Shown one piece after another: positions 16,783 through 26,017 of a stretch of 60,835 bases of DNA (its first letter is position 1; each line of letters begins with the position of its first letter). Origin of the DNA: Natrialbaceae archaeon Tc-Br11_E2g14 (GTDB taxonomy: Archaea; Halobacteriota; Halobacteria; Halobacteriales; Natrialbaceae); NCBI GenBank assembly GCA_001564275.1, contig LKND01000005.1:1-60835 (forward strand), written 5' to 3'. The notes below the pieces were generated by a model. It did not search any database, had not been told where the DNA came from, and was given only the letters and a program-made list of their open reading frames with translations. The position numbers and the translations under genes are program-made.

Positions 16783-18048
16783 ATGGAACTACAGGCACGG
16801 AGGGATCGCCTCCTCGAAATCGAATCCGAGGTCCTCTCTCCGTACGGGACGCCGGTCTATGTCTTCTTCGAGGAGGACATCAGGGAGAACTATCGAACGC
16901 TGCGAACAGCCCTCGACGAGCAGTATCCGGACTCGGTGATTCACTTCGCGGTGAAGGCAAACTACAACCCAGGGATCCTCTCAGTGCTCCGGGATGAGGG
17001 TTGTCACGCCGAAGCCTACGCCACCGGCGAGCTGTCGGCTGCACTCGAGGCTGGCTACAGCCCGCAGGAGTTGCTGTTGACGGGAATGAATCGCCGACTC
17101 TCGGACGTCGAGCAGGCCCTCGAGACCGGCGTCGAGCACTTTCTCGTCGACAACGCGACTGAGCTCGAACGGTTGATCGTCGCCGCCGACGAAACGGAAG
17201 CGCAACCGAAGGTTCTCATCCGGGGGAACCCCTCAATGGAGGTCCCGACCCATCCCGAAGTCGCGACAGCGACCCGGGAGTCGAAGTTCGGGCTCGACAT
17301 CGAATCCGGGCGAGCCATGGCCGTCGCCGAGCGTACGGCGTCGGCGTCGGCAGTCGAACTCGCGGGCGTTCAGTTGCATATCGGCAGCCAAATCAACGGC
17401 GTCGAACCGTACGGCACTGCCGCCCGCGAGTTGCTCGGGTTCGCAGCCGACATCCGGGACGAACTCGGTATCGAAATCGACATCCTGGATCTTGGAGGGG
17501 GGTTCCCGGTTCCGTACGACGGTCCCGTCCCGGACACCGAAGCCATCGTCACGGAAATCTCGAGGACGGTTCGCGAAACTGCCAATACGCTCGATCTCCC
17601 GCTCCCGACACTCTTTCTCGAGCCCGGTCGCCGGCTGGTCGGCAACGCCGGGACCCTGGTGACGACCGTCGGTGTGATCAAGCAGACCCCGCACACGTCG
17701 TTTGCGGTGCTCGATGCCGGGACCAACGCAGTCTCGTCGTACTGGCCGTACCCGATGTTTGCACTGACGGACGGTAAAGCGACCGAACACTACGACGTCG
17801 CCGGACCACTCTGTTACACCGGTGACGTACTCGCAGCGGACGTCGAGTTGCCGCCCCTTGAGGCAGGGGCGCTCCTCGCGATCGATCGGATTGGAGCCTA
17901 CTCACTCGGCAGTGCCTCACATACGAACGCTCAGCCAAAACCGCCGGTGTTGCTCTGTCGGTCTGACGGTGACGTCACCGTGATCCGCCGGCCCGAAACG
18001 CCCACCGACGTGTTCGCCAACGCGGAGGTGCCCGATGACCTCCGTTGA
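16783..18048 (+). CDS. Diaminopimelate-decarboxylase-like PLP enzyme
   Basis: This 421-residue fold-III PLP decarboxylase is closest in layout to LysA. It has the PLP lysine (Lys58 in HFAVKANYNP), HIGSQI, the glycine-rich phosphate loop LGGGFP and EPGRRLVGNAG. LysA would turn meso-diaminopimelate into lysine. However, the second-half signature that normally reads CESxD is LCYTGDVLA here. The usual GAYG...NYN...P region reads GAYSLGSASHTNAQPKP. Substrate-contact residues therefore differ, and another D- or diamino acid is possible. I chose the ATG at 16783, where homology begins. It overlaps the next gene by 14 bases. Confidence 0.82.
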   Translation: MELQARRDRLLEIESEVLSPYGTPVYVFFEEDIRENYRTLRTALDEQYPDSVIHFAVKANYNPGILSVLRDEGCHAEAYATGELSAALEAGYSPQELLLTGMNRRLSDVEQALETGVEHFLVDNATELERLIVAADETEAQPKVLIRGNPSMEVPTHPEVATATRESKFGLDIESGRAMAVAERTASASAVELAGVQLHIGSQINGVEPYGTAARELLGFAADIRDELGIEIDILDLGGGFPVPYDGPVPDTEAIVTEISRTVRETANTLDLPLPTLFLEPGRRLVGNAGTLVTTVGVIKQTPHTSFAVLDAGTNAVSSYWPYPMFALTDGKATEHYDVAGPLCYTGDVLAADVELPPLEAGALLAIDRIGAYSLGSASHTNAQPKPPVLLCRSDGDVTVIRRPETPTDVFANAEVPDDLR

Positions 18049-19072
18049 GGAACTAACCGTGCAGCGACTACAAACCCTCCTCGCACCCGACGACCGGGTT
18101 GCCTGCTTCGAGGTTAGCGTCGAGCGAACCGACCGGCACCATAATCAGCGTCCGCCGATCGCGCTCACTGGAACCGTCCAGACGGACCGGATCAGGGGGG
18201 CAATCCTCGAGGAGTTACAGCGGCTGTACGGCGACCTCGACGTTCGGGACAACCTCTCTGTCCTCGAGGGAGCCGGCAACGCACTGACGACCGATCGACA
18301 CGTTCTCCCGATCCGTGGCGAACCACGTGCAGACGCCGAGCAGGTCACACAGGTGCTGTACGGCGCCGCGCTCACGGCCTACGATACACAGGAGGGGTGG
18401 CGTCGGGTCCGAACGCCCAGTGGCTACCTTGGCTGGACCGACGGTGAGGCACTGACGGAACCGGTATGTAATGGGACGGCCGCCGGGGACGCCTCGGCGG
18501 CGACCCCTGCCGAGTGGGCCCCAGACGCTGTCGTGGTGGCGGCTCAGGCCCCGATCACTCGATCGGAGATGGCTCACGAGACCGTCCCGGCCGGTGTCGA
18601 CTGCTGCGTTGAGGCCCGCGACGGTGACGCGGTGCGCATCTCGTTCAGGAATGGAACTCGAGCGACAGTACCGGTAGCGACCGTCAGGGAGACATCGACA
18701 CCGACGAGCAAAGACGAGGTCGTCACTGTCGCCAGACAGTTCCTGCAAACGCCCTACGAGTGGGGTGGGATGACCGCAGATGGCATCGACTGCTCGGGAC
18801 TGGTCTGGATCGCCTACACGGCCCTCGGCGTCACGCTCCCGCGGGATGCAGACCAGCAGCGTGCACTCGGTACCCCCGTCTCGCGGAAGGAGCTCGAGGC
18901 AGGGGACCTCCTCTTTTTCCCGGGTCACGTCGCGATCAGTCTCGGCGGATCCGAGTACATCCACGCCTCTGGTAGCGCAGATGCCGTCACGGTCAACAGC
19001 CTCGATCCGGACGACGAACGCTACGTCGAGGGTCTCGATGCGGACCTCTCAGCGATGAAGCGGTTGTTGTAA
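18035..19072 (+). CDS. NlpC/P60 peptidase with SH3-like region (YkfC-like)
   Basis: This 345-residue protein has a C-terminal NlpC/P60 domain (about 228-345). The triad residues are Cys253 (GIDCSGLVW), His298 (PGHVAISLG) and His310 (IHASG). The preceding part (about 80-215) looks like one or two SH3-type modules (YDTQEGWRRVRTPSGYLGWTDG), the layout of bacterial YkfC. YkfC cleaves gamma-D-Glu-diaminopimelate bonds in stem peptides carrying free N-terminal L-Ala. There is no signal peptide. The gene overlaps the decarboxylase by 14 bases, implying joint translation. Exact bond specificity is inferred. Confidence 0.88.
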   Translation: MTSVEELTVQRLQTLLAPDDRVACFEVSVERTDRHHNQRPPIALTGTVQTDRIRGAILEELQRLYGDLDVRDNLSVLEGAGNALTTDRHVLPIRGEPRADAEQVTQVLYGAALTAYDTQEGWRRVRTPSGYLGWTDGEALTEPVCNGTAAGDASAATPAEWAPDAVVVAAQAPITRSEMAHETVPAGVDCCVEARDGDAVRISFRNGTRATVPVATVRETSTPTSKDEVVTVARQFLQTPYEWGGMTADGIDCSGLVWIAYTALGVTLPRDADQQRALGTPVSRKELEAGDLLFFPGHVAISLGGSEYIHASGSADAVTVNSLDPDDERYVEGLDADLSAMKRLL

Positions 19073-19338
19073 CGTCACACCAGGCCGCTGCGCCTCGGCG
19101 GACAGACCAGGCTCACTCGAGCATGGCGACACCCCACTCTCGTGGAACGGGAGAGCTCGCCAGTCAGCGCCCATGCCTTCGGACGAGTCGGATTATCCAT
19201 CCGGAACGTGGCAATGGGGTTCGGGATTCACGCATGATTGGGCATCCATTGATAAGCATTCGATCGAAAGCCCCCGACCGTGTCCACTCACAACTCGTAT
19301 ACAAACGTCCACTGGCACAACCCGAGGTGCCACGCTGG

Positions 19339-20415
19339 ATGATTGTCGACCGTGTCGACGTCTTCGGGCTCGATCTTCCGCTCACCGACCCGTTCGAAAT
19401 TTCACTGGGTACGAAACACGAGGCGGCGAACGTACTCGTCAGGCTCGAAACCGAGACGGGAACCGTCGGCTACGGCGAGGCGGCACCACTCGAGACGATC
19501 GTCGGTGAGACCCAAGCGAGTGCCATCGCACAGGCCGAGGCGGGTGCAGCGTTGCTCGAGGGTCGAAACGTTGTCGATAGACGGCGCCTCGTCGCCGATC
19601 TGCGGGCGGCACTTCCAGGCGCTGTCTCGGCGATATTCGCCCTCGAAACGGCGCTCTACGACGCCTACTGTCGTGAAGAGGGGCTCGCCCTGGCAGCGTG
19701 TTTCGGTGGCACACCCGGGCCCGTGACGACCGATCTCACGATCGGGATGGTCGACCCCGAAACCGCGGTGACCGAGGCCGAGGCTGCACTCGAGGACGGA
19801 TTCGACCAACTCAAAGTGAAGGTGGGCGGGGACCTCGAGTCCGACCTCAAGCGGGTCGCAGCCGTCAGCGATGTCGCCCCCGACACCGGCCTAACGGTCG
19901 ACGCAAATCAGGGCTGGACCCCGAAGCAGGCCATCCAGTTCGCAACCCGAGCGCGGTCGCGTGACCTCCATCTCGACCTGCTCGAACAGCCCGTCCGACT
20001 GGACGACGTCGCGGGACTGAAGCGGGTGACCCAGGCGGTCGAGGTTCCCGTTGGGGCAGACGAGTCCGTCTTCAGCATCGAGGATGCGTTGCGCGTCGCC
20101 AGCGAAGGAGCTGCGGATGTCATCAACATCAAAGCCGCAAAGTCGGGACTCGCCGACAGCGTGGCCATCGCTGAAATTGCTCGAGCAGCAAACCTCGAGG
20201 TAATGATCGGGTGTATGCTCGAGAGCGCCATCGGGCTACACGCGAGTGCCCATCTGGTGTCAGGACTCGGCGGCTTTTCCCACGTCGATCTTGACGGCAA
20301 CTTCTCGTTTGAACGACAGGTGTCCGACGTCGAGGTGGGCCCGACGCTCGAAACCAGCGGGCCCGGACACGGTATCGTGCCCGACCCAGCCCTGGTTCCG
20401 GACCGACTGGGGTGA
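19339..20415 (+). CDS. Dipeptide epimerase (L-Ala-D/L-Glu epimerase type)
   Basis: This 358-residue enolase-superfamily enzyme has the acid/base lysines Lys159-x-Lys161 (LKVKVG) and Lys265 (NIKAAKSG). The Mg2+ ligands are Asp188 (VDANQ), Glu216 (EQP) and Asp241 (ADES). Residues Asp317-x-Asp319 (DLDGNF) are the pair that holds the dipeptide amino group in Ala-Glu epimerases. Spacing closely follows Bacillus subtilis YkfB. It would convert L-Ala-D-Glu from murein to L-Ala-L-Glu, which ordinary peptidases can split. I chose the ATG at 19339, where homology starts. It follows the NlpC/P60 gene by 266 bases. Confidence 0.92.
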   Translation: MIVDRVDVFGLDLPLTDPFEISLGTKHEAANVLVRLETETGTVGYGEAAPLETIVGETQASAIAQAEAGAALLEGRNVVDRRRLVADLRAALPGAVSAIFALETALYDAYCREEGLALAACFGGTPGPVTTDLTIGMVDPETAVTEAEAALEDGFDQLKVKVGGDLESDLKRVAAVSDVAPDTGLTVDANQGWTPKQAIQFATRARSRDLHLDLLEQPVRLDDVAGLKRVTQAVEVPVGADESVFSIEDALRVASEGAADVINIKAAKSGLADSVAIAEIARAANLEVMIGCMLESAIGLHASAHLVSGLGGFSHVDLDGNFSFERQVSDVEVGPTLETSGPGHGIVPDPALVPDRLG

Positions 20416-20656
20416 AGCCAGTGGCTGGAGAACGCGACCACGGACCGGACGGACTTCCGGGGTAAATTCACGATGGCTGACAGGGACTGGTGTCGGGGTG
20501 CACCGGCGGTTACTGATCCGGAACAGCCAATCACCGAAAAGAGACGATAGGAACCATCGATCTCCTCTCGACGAGTTTCCACCGCCGGCTCTGAGAGACA
20601 GCATTTCGATCGCCCCTCCAAGCTTAAGACCGAACCCGTGGTCGGGAACACGAATC

Positions 20657-22936
20657 ATGCCCACAGACGACTTCGTCCGGTGGCTGTCGGACGTCGGGAG
20701 CGAAGACTCGACCGCCGTCGGCGGGAAGAGCGCGAATCTTGGCGAGCTAGCTGACCTCGACGTTCCGGTAATCCCGGGCTTTACCACGACCGCCGAAGCG
20801 TACGACTACTACGTCGAACGGACGGGTGTTGACGAGGGAATCGAATCCGAGCTCGACGGACTCGACGTCGACGACGTCTCGGATCTCCAGGCGCGGGGCG
20901 AGCGAGTGCGTCAGCGCATTTCGGAGGCGGCAATGCCCGCCGAGTTGGAGTCCCGTATCGTCGACCGCTACGAGGAACTGGCGACGCGCCTCGAACTCGA
21001 CGATCCGGAGGTCGCCGTGCGGAGCTCGGCGACCGCCGAGGACCTCCCGGAAGCCTCCTTCGCCGGCCAGCAGGAGACGTTCCTGAACGTCGCCGGGCGG
21101 ACGGAGCTGATCGAGTCGATCAAACACTGTTTCGCCTCGCTGTTTACCGACCGGGCGATCGCCTACCGCGAGAACAACGACTTCGATCACTTCGACGTGA
21201 AGCTCGCCTGCACGGTCCAGAAGATGGGGCGGGCGGACCTGGCGTCCTCGGGCGTGCTCTTCACCCTCGACCCGGACACCGGCTTCGAGGACGTCGTCGT
21301 GATCGAGGCGGCTTACGGCTTCGGCGAGCCGATCGTCCAGGGCGTCGTCGACCCCGACAGGTACGTCGTGTTCAAACCGACGAACGGAATCGTCGAGAAA
21401 GAACTCGGGGGGAAGTCCCAGCGGATGGTCCGGCGCAACGGCGGCACCAAACTGGAGTCGGTTTCGGCGGAGCAACGAGACGAATTCGCGCTCTCCGACG
21501 AGCGGATCCGGGAACTCGCGACGTACGCGAGCCGGATCGAGGACCACTTCGATTGTCCCCAGGACGTCGAGTGGCTCGTCGACGGCGAACTCGACGAGCT
21601 GTTCGTCGTCCAGGCCAGACCGGAGACGGTCCACGGGGCGGCGGAGGGGAACGTGCTTCGTACGTACGAACTCGTCGAATCGGGCGAGGAGCTGCTCGAG
21701 GGGGTTGCGATCGGCAACGCCGTGGCGACCGGCTCAGTCCGTGTCCTCGCTGACCACCGGGAGATGCACCGTGTGGAGGAGGGTGACGTCCTCGTCACCG
21801 AAATGACCGATCCGGACTGGGTGCCAGTGATGAAACGGGCGAGCGCGATCATCACCGACAAGGGCGGCAAGACCTCCCACGCGGCGATCGTCTCGCGGGA
21901 GCTCGGAATTCCGGCGATCGTCCGCACGGGGGACGCGACGGAGGCCCTGTCCAATGGCGACCCGGTGACCGTCGACTGTTCGACAGAGACCGGACGGGTC
22001 TACGAGGGCGAACTCGAGTTCGAGGTCACTGAGGAGGCCATCGACGAGCTGCCGGAGACCGACACCGAGGTCAAGTTAATCCTCGGCGATCCCGACCGCG
22101 CGTTCTCGCTCGCGAGCCTCCCAGTCGACGGCGTCGGACTGGCCCGCGAGGAGTTCATTGTGACCGCCCACATCGGCTCCCATCCGCAGGAGCTGCTTGA
22201 ACGCGGCGAGGAGGAGCAGTTTATCGACGCGCTGCGAACCGGGATCGCGAAGATCGGCGCCGCCTTCTACCCGGACGACGTCATTTTTCGACTCAGCGAC
22301 TTCAAGACCGACGAGTACCGCAATCTCGAGGGTGGGTGGAAGTACGAACCCGAGGAGGACAACCCGATGCTGGGCTGGCGCGGGGCCTCTCGATACTACG
22401 ACGATGCGTTTTCCGACGCGTTCCGGCTGGAGTGTGAAGCGCTCCGGCAGGTGCGTTCGGACGTCGGCCTGGAGAACGTCACCGTGATGGTGCCGTTCTG
22501 TCGCACCCCGGAGGAGGGCGAGCGAGTACTCGAACTGATGACCAAGTACGGCCTCTCGCGCGAGGAGATGGACGTCTGGGTCATGGCGGAACTCCCGTCG
22601 AACGTCGTCCTCGCGGACCGGTTCTCGGCACTGTTCGACGGGTTTTCGGTCGGCTCGAACGATCTCACGCAGCTCGTCCTCGGCGTCGATCGGAACTCCG
22701 AGAAACTCGCGCCGCTCTTCGACGAGACCGACGAGGCGGTCACCCGGTCGATCGAGGCACTGATCGAGGAGGCCCACCGCCACGACCGTCCGGTCGGTAT
22801 CTGTGGCGACGCGCCGTCGACGATCCCCGAGTACGCGGCGTTCCTGGTCGATGCCGGCATCGACTCGATTTCGGTGTCGCCGGACGTCGCGGTCGAGACG
22901 ATACTGTCCATCGCTGCGCTCGAGGACGAGTCGTGA
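20657..22936 (+). CDS. ppsA: Phosphoenolpyruvate synthase
   Basis: This 759-residue enzyme makes PEP from pyruvate, ATP and water for gluconeogenesis. It has the N-terminal nucleotide-binding domain (GGKSANLGEL, RSSATAEDLPEASFAGQQ) and the swivelling phosphohistidine domain (GGKTSHAAIVSRELG, His408). The C-terminal PEP/pyruvate barrel includes MLGWRGASRYY, GSNDLTQ and the catalytic Cys in ICGDAPS. The ATG at 20657 is where the family begins. It follows the epimerase after 241 bases with its own spacer, so it may be a separate unit. Alanine from peptides would enter here through pyruvate. Confidence 0.95.
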   Translation: MPTDDFVRWLSDVGSEDSTAVGGKSANLGELADLDVPVIPGFTTTAEAYDYYVERTGVDEGIESELDGLDVDDVSDLQARGERVRQRISEAAMPAELESRIVDRYEELATRLELDDPEVAVRSSATAEDLPEASFAGQQETFLNVAGRTELIESIKHCFASLFTDRAIAYRENNDFDHFDVKLACTVQKMGRADLASSGVLFTLDPDTGFEDVVVIEAAYGFGEPIVQGVVDPDRYVVFKPTNGIVEKELGGKSQRMVRRNGGTKLESVSAEQRDEFALSDERIRELATYASRIEDHFDCPQDVEWLVDGELDELFVVQARPETVHGAAEGNVLRTYELVESGEELLEGVAIGNAVATGSVRVLADHREMHRVEEGDVLVTEMTDPDWVPVMKRASAIITDKGGKTSHAAIVSRELGIPAIVRTGDATEALSNGDPVTVDCSTETGRVYEGELEFEVTEEAIDELPETDTEVKLILGDPDRAFSLASLPVDGVGLAREEFIVTAHIGSHPQELLERGEEEQFIDALRTGIAKIGAAFYPDDVIFRLSDFKTDEYRNLEGGWKYEPEEDNPMLGWRGASRYYDDAFSDAFRLECEALRQVRSDVGLENVTVMVPFCRTPEEGERVLELMTKYGLSREEMDVWVMAELPSNVVLADRFSALFDGFSVGSNDLTQLVLGVDRNSEKLAPLFDETDEAVTRSIEALIEEAHRHDRPVGICGDAPSTIPEYAAFLVDAGIDSISVSPDVAVETILSIAALEDES

Positions 22937-23182
22937 CCGAGTGCGTTGGCACGCCGCGTTGACCGGGACGTCGGTCTGTCACTCGACGGTCTCGATCACG
23001 CTCTCGAGGAGGAGGCCCATCGAGGCCGGACAGCCGCTCCGTTTTCTCGGGACAGGAGAACGTTCTGCCGGGAGCGGAGAGTGCATTGCCAAACGGTACT
23101 CGGGCGTTCTCGCCGAACCCGGTTCGGCGACACTCGTCAGCGAGGGTGTCGACGACCCGGTCGGCGGTCTGGGCCGCGCTGC

Positions 23183-24088
23183 TCACTCCACGATCTCGAC
23201 CTCGAAGGTGTCCGTCCAGCGGTAGCGGCGGCCGCCCCAGACGAACGTCGGCCTGAGGATGCCAGCGACGCCGATGAACGGCGCCACTACCAGCGACGGG
23301 ATCGCGAACACCCACGTGCGCCGGTCGATCCCCAGGGCCCGGTAACGCAGGTATGCAACAACCGTGACGCCAACCGCGACGGGAATTGGCACGACGGCCC
23401 CGACCGCGAGAACGGCGAGGAAGGTTGCAAGCACGGCAACCGTTTTGACGCGCTCGAACCGGTAGAAGATCTTGACGAAGCGTGTGATTCGCTCGTAGGT
23501 CGTGCGGGCGTCACCCGGTACCGCGACCCGGTTGACCAACTCCCGCGGGGCGACGATCTCGTCCGCGTACTCGGCCAGCAGCGCGTCGTCCGAGACGGTC
23601 CGGCGGAGGTCGTCGACGTAGTTGTCGATGTCGATCTCGCGGCGATCGAACGTGACGCCGCCACCCCAGGGAACCCAGGTCGTCCGCTCGAGGACGAGGG
23701 AGGCCATGACGATACATAGCGGCTCGAACACCCTGAACGGGTGCTCTTCGCTCGTGAATATCGGGATCGCCGTCACCACGCCGTGGGACTCCCCGTGACG
23801 CTTGAGGGTTTCGAGCCAGTCGTCGTCACGATCGACGTCGTCGTCGGTCAGCACGATGCGATCCTGCGTCGCTCGTTCGAGCGCGTAGGCGACGGCGTTC
23901 GCCTTCCCGGAGCATCCCTTGGGCTCGCCGGCGACGAGCAGTTCCGCCGCTTCGGGCAACGCGGCGCTCGCCACCGGGTCGTTCTCGGTATCACAGACGA
24001 CGAGCAACTCGTCGTCGGCCTCGAGTTGTGCGGTCAGTTGCTCGCAGGACCTCGTCCACTCGATCGTGGGCAGGATGACACTCGCCAC
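23183..24088 (-). CDS. Family-2 glycosyltransferase, membrane-anchored
   Basis: This 301-residue GT2-type protein has an N-terminal GT-A domain. Its nucleotide-sugar motifs are LVVCDTENDP, GCSGKANAVAYAL and TDDDVDRDDDW, with a later WVPWGGGVTFDR. Two or three C-terminal transmembrane stretches follow (VAVLATFLAVLAVGAVV, WVFAIPSLVVAPFIG). I chose a GTG start at 24088, because the family sequence begins SVILPTIEW and a TATA-like TACTTTGATC lies about 30 bases upstream. It probably adds a sugar to a lipid or surface glycan. Substrate unknown. Confidence 0.82.
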   Translation of the reverse strand: MASVILPTIEWTRSCEQLTAQLEADDELLVVCDTENDPVASAALPEAAELLVAGEPKGCSGKANAVAYALERATQDRIVLTDDDVDRDDDWLETLKRHGESHGVVTAIPIFTSEEHPFRVFEPLCIVMASLVLERTTWVPWGGGVTFDRREIDIDNYVDDLRRTVSDDALLAEYADEIVAPRELVNRVAVPGDARTTYERITRFVKIFYRFERVKTVAVLATFLAVLAVGAVVPIPVAVGVTVVAYLRYRALGIDRRTWVFAIPSLVVAPFIGVAGILRPTFVWGGRRYRWTDTFEVEIVE

Positions 24089-24463
24089 CCGTCGACGGTC
24101 CACGTGGAGGATCAAAGTACCGAGGGGTGTACTTCCAGCACACGCTCGCGTTCGCATTCGTCGCCAGGATTGCCGGAGGTCGCTTACACCGTCGGAGCGA
24201 CGCTGGCACGGATGCACTGCCAGCGCGCGTGGGAATCCTGGCGACGCCCTCGTGGCCGGGGTTGCCTTTGCGGTTCATCGTGGGTGCGGCTCTGGAGTTG
24301 AGACTGAGAGGGATTATCGCGGGAGTTGCTACTATTCCCGCGAGCGAAGCGAGATGCCGAGAGATTGGATTCGAATGCTTCGGTCGACTCCCACCATCCC
24401 TCTCATAAGTTGGCCACGATCCAGGTGCCAAAGATAACCCAAGGTGGCATGTTCGTTAGCTGA
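24089..24463. other. Gene-free stretch upstream of the glycosyltransferase
   Basis: The first 30 bases hold the glycosyltransferase promoter. The rest has open frames on both strands, but none has a start context or recognisable motif. An inverted repeat CGCGGGA/TCCCGCG (24318-24324 and 24336-24342) is present. This may be decayed coding DNA next to the IS remnant. Confidence 0.4.
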
Positions 24464-24990
24464 ATGCAGGCGCTAAGCCCCCGTCCTCAACGAGCATCAC
24501 AGTCCACGCAAGCGGACAAGAAGCGCAGTAGGCGGGGATACAGCGCCGTCGTCACCTTTCCTTGCATGTTCTGGAGGCTGTCTCACAGGCCCACACAAGC
24601 ATTTTTTCGGAGAACGCCCAACTGGTCTGCAAGATGGGCGTTCCGACCTGTGGACTTCGACTCGCTGGCCGTTCCATCTGGCATGGCTCGCTCCTTGCGA
24701 AGTCTCCAGTCACGGACAGGGTTAGAACGCGACAAGAAGCGTGCGCTGTCCCACGGAACAGTCCCGTCGAACCACTAGGAGTGGGACCCTCCGAAGGAAC
24801 GTCCTCAGAATCATATAGTGATTCTGATGGGCTGTGAAAATCGCTGCGCGATTTTCGAACGCCTGTGGAGACTGCGCTCCCTGTGGGAACCTCTCCGGTT
24901 CCTGCAAAGCGTGTCTTGGAAGCAGGAAGCCCCACCCTCAGCAAGCGCGTCAGCGCGAGCAGGGTGGGGTAGTTCACGTTCTCACTGCGA
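24464..24990 (+). mobile_element. Eroded IS200/IS605-type (TnpB) remnant
   Basis: The plus strand near 24862-24970 reads a tail PVETALPVGTSPVPAKRV followed by LEAGSPTLSKR and a stop. That is the kind of C-terminus found on haloarchaeal TnpB (IS1341-type) proteins. It ends inside a hairpin with a 9-bp stem (24930-24938 with 24961-24969, CCCCACCCT/AGGGTGGGG), as at IS605-family right ends. A similar but imperfect CCCCCGTCCT hairpin lies near 24478. The upstream frame is broken by stops and shifts, and no TnpB catalytic region remains. The family assignment rests on remembered tail patterns. Confidence 0.5.
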
Positions 24991-25034
24991 TTCGTTCGAT
25001 TGGTCCAGCGTCATTCGGGGCCACCGGATAGGGC

Positions 25035-25155
25035 TATAGTAGCCACTGAACGTCATTGCACACACCCTCACGACACCATGGCTCAGACCCGGTCACAAAC
25101 CGGTCCGGAGCCGACTCGCTGTGAGGGTGTGAAAATCGTTTCAATTGGTACTATA
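25035..25155 (+). repeat. Inverted-repeat element, copy A (121 bp)
   Basis: This is a short non-coding element bounded by imperfect terminal inverted repeats. The left end is TATAGTAGCCACTGAACG and the right end, read inward, is TATAGTACCAATTGAAACG. Both continue to an inner CACACCCTCAC/GTGAGGGTGTG pairing. Other copies lie at 28331-28450 and 34144-34231, with a partial end at 26044-26075. It looks like a MITE. Its right end is 41 bases before a UspA gene and supplies AT-rich DNA there. Confidence 0.75.
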
Positions 25156-25195
25156 TTGCATTCGACACGGTACGTCCCCCGAGGGACTTCATCAA

Positions 25196-26017
25196 ATGGA
25201 AACACGCGTGCTGGATGCGATCGATGGGTCAGACCAGGCGTTCCGTGCATTGGAGTGCAGTTTCGTAACCGTTCTCAACCCAACCCACACCACACTCCAC
25301 GTTATCAATCCGACAAAAAAGCGATATGAGGGACCAGGACACGAGGAAAACTGGGTTTCAAACGCCGAACGCGAGGCCGAAGAGATACATGATACAGCAC
25401 GCGAGATGGCCGGCAGTCGTGCGATACCGCTCGAAGAGACGGTGACGCGGCGCGGGCGTCCAGCCGAGCGAATACTCGAGTACGTCGACGACAACGAGGT
25501 CGACCGGATCTCGGTCGGAAGCACGGGTCGATCGCGCATCGACACCGTGTTGGTCGGCAGCGTCGCGAAAAAGGTAACCCGTGGGTCCCCGACGACCGTC
25601 ACGGTGGTGCGGAACGTCGACGGCGGGAACGTCACCCCACCCGAACGGGTCCTCGTCGCGGTCGACGGATTCGACCGTGCGGCAGGTGCCCTCGAGTTCG
25701 CCCTGCGCGAATTTTCCGACGCGACTGTCACCGCCTTGTACGTAGTCGACCCGTCGGAGGTGTTCGCGACGACTCCCGATGCCGACGCCGTCCTCGAAAC
25801 GACACGGCAGCGCGCGGATGCCCTCGAGTCGACGATTCGGACCGAGTCCGATCGCGGCGACCCAGCCCGAACCGTTGGCGAATACGTCACCGAGCAGGAC
25901 ATCGAACACCTGGTCGTTGGCCGGTCCGGTCGCTCCGGATGGCCGCGAATCCGTCTCGGCAGCGTGGCAGAGGCACTGGTTCTTCGAGCGCCGGTACCGG
26001 TCACTGTCGTCAGCTGA
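25196..26017 (+). CDS. Tandem-domain universal stress protein
   Basis: This 273-residue protein is made of two UspA domains (about 1-140 and 148-273). The first ends with the nucleotide-binding pattern SVGSTGRSRIDTVLVGSV and the second with VVGRSGRSGWPRIRLGSV (both G-2x-G-9x-G-S type). It probably binds ATP or AMP. I chose the ATG at 25196 because the domain begins METRVLDAIDGSD. The gene sits between a full inverted-repeat element and a partial one in opposite orientation, so it may have been carried or rewired by them. Confidence 0.88.
   Translation: METRVLDAIDGSDQAFRALECSFVTVLNPTHTTLHVINPTKKRYEGPGHEENWVSNAEREAEEIHDTAREMAGSRAIPLEETVTRRGRPAERILEYVDDNEVDRISVGSTGRSRIDTVLVGSVAKKVTRGSPTTVTVVRNVDGGNVTPPERVLVAVDGFDRAAGALEFALREFSDATVTALYVVDPSEVFATTPDADAVLETTRQRADALESTIRTESDRGDPARTVGEYVTEQDIEHLVVGRSGRSGWPRIRLGSVAEALVLRAPVPVTVVS

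Noticed and set aside
24127-24408. A 93-codon plus frame upstream of the IS remnant, considered as a small gene
   Set aside because: It overlaps the start region and promoter of the glycosyltransferase on the other strand and is Arg-rich without domain content.
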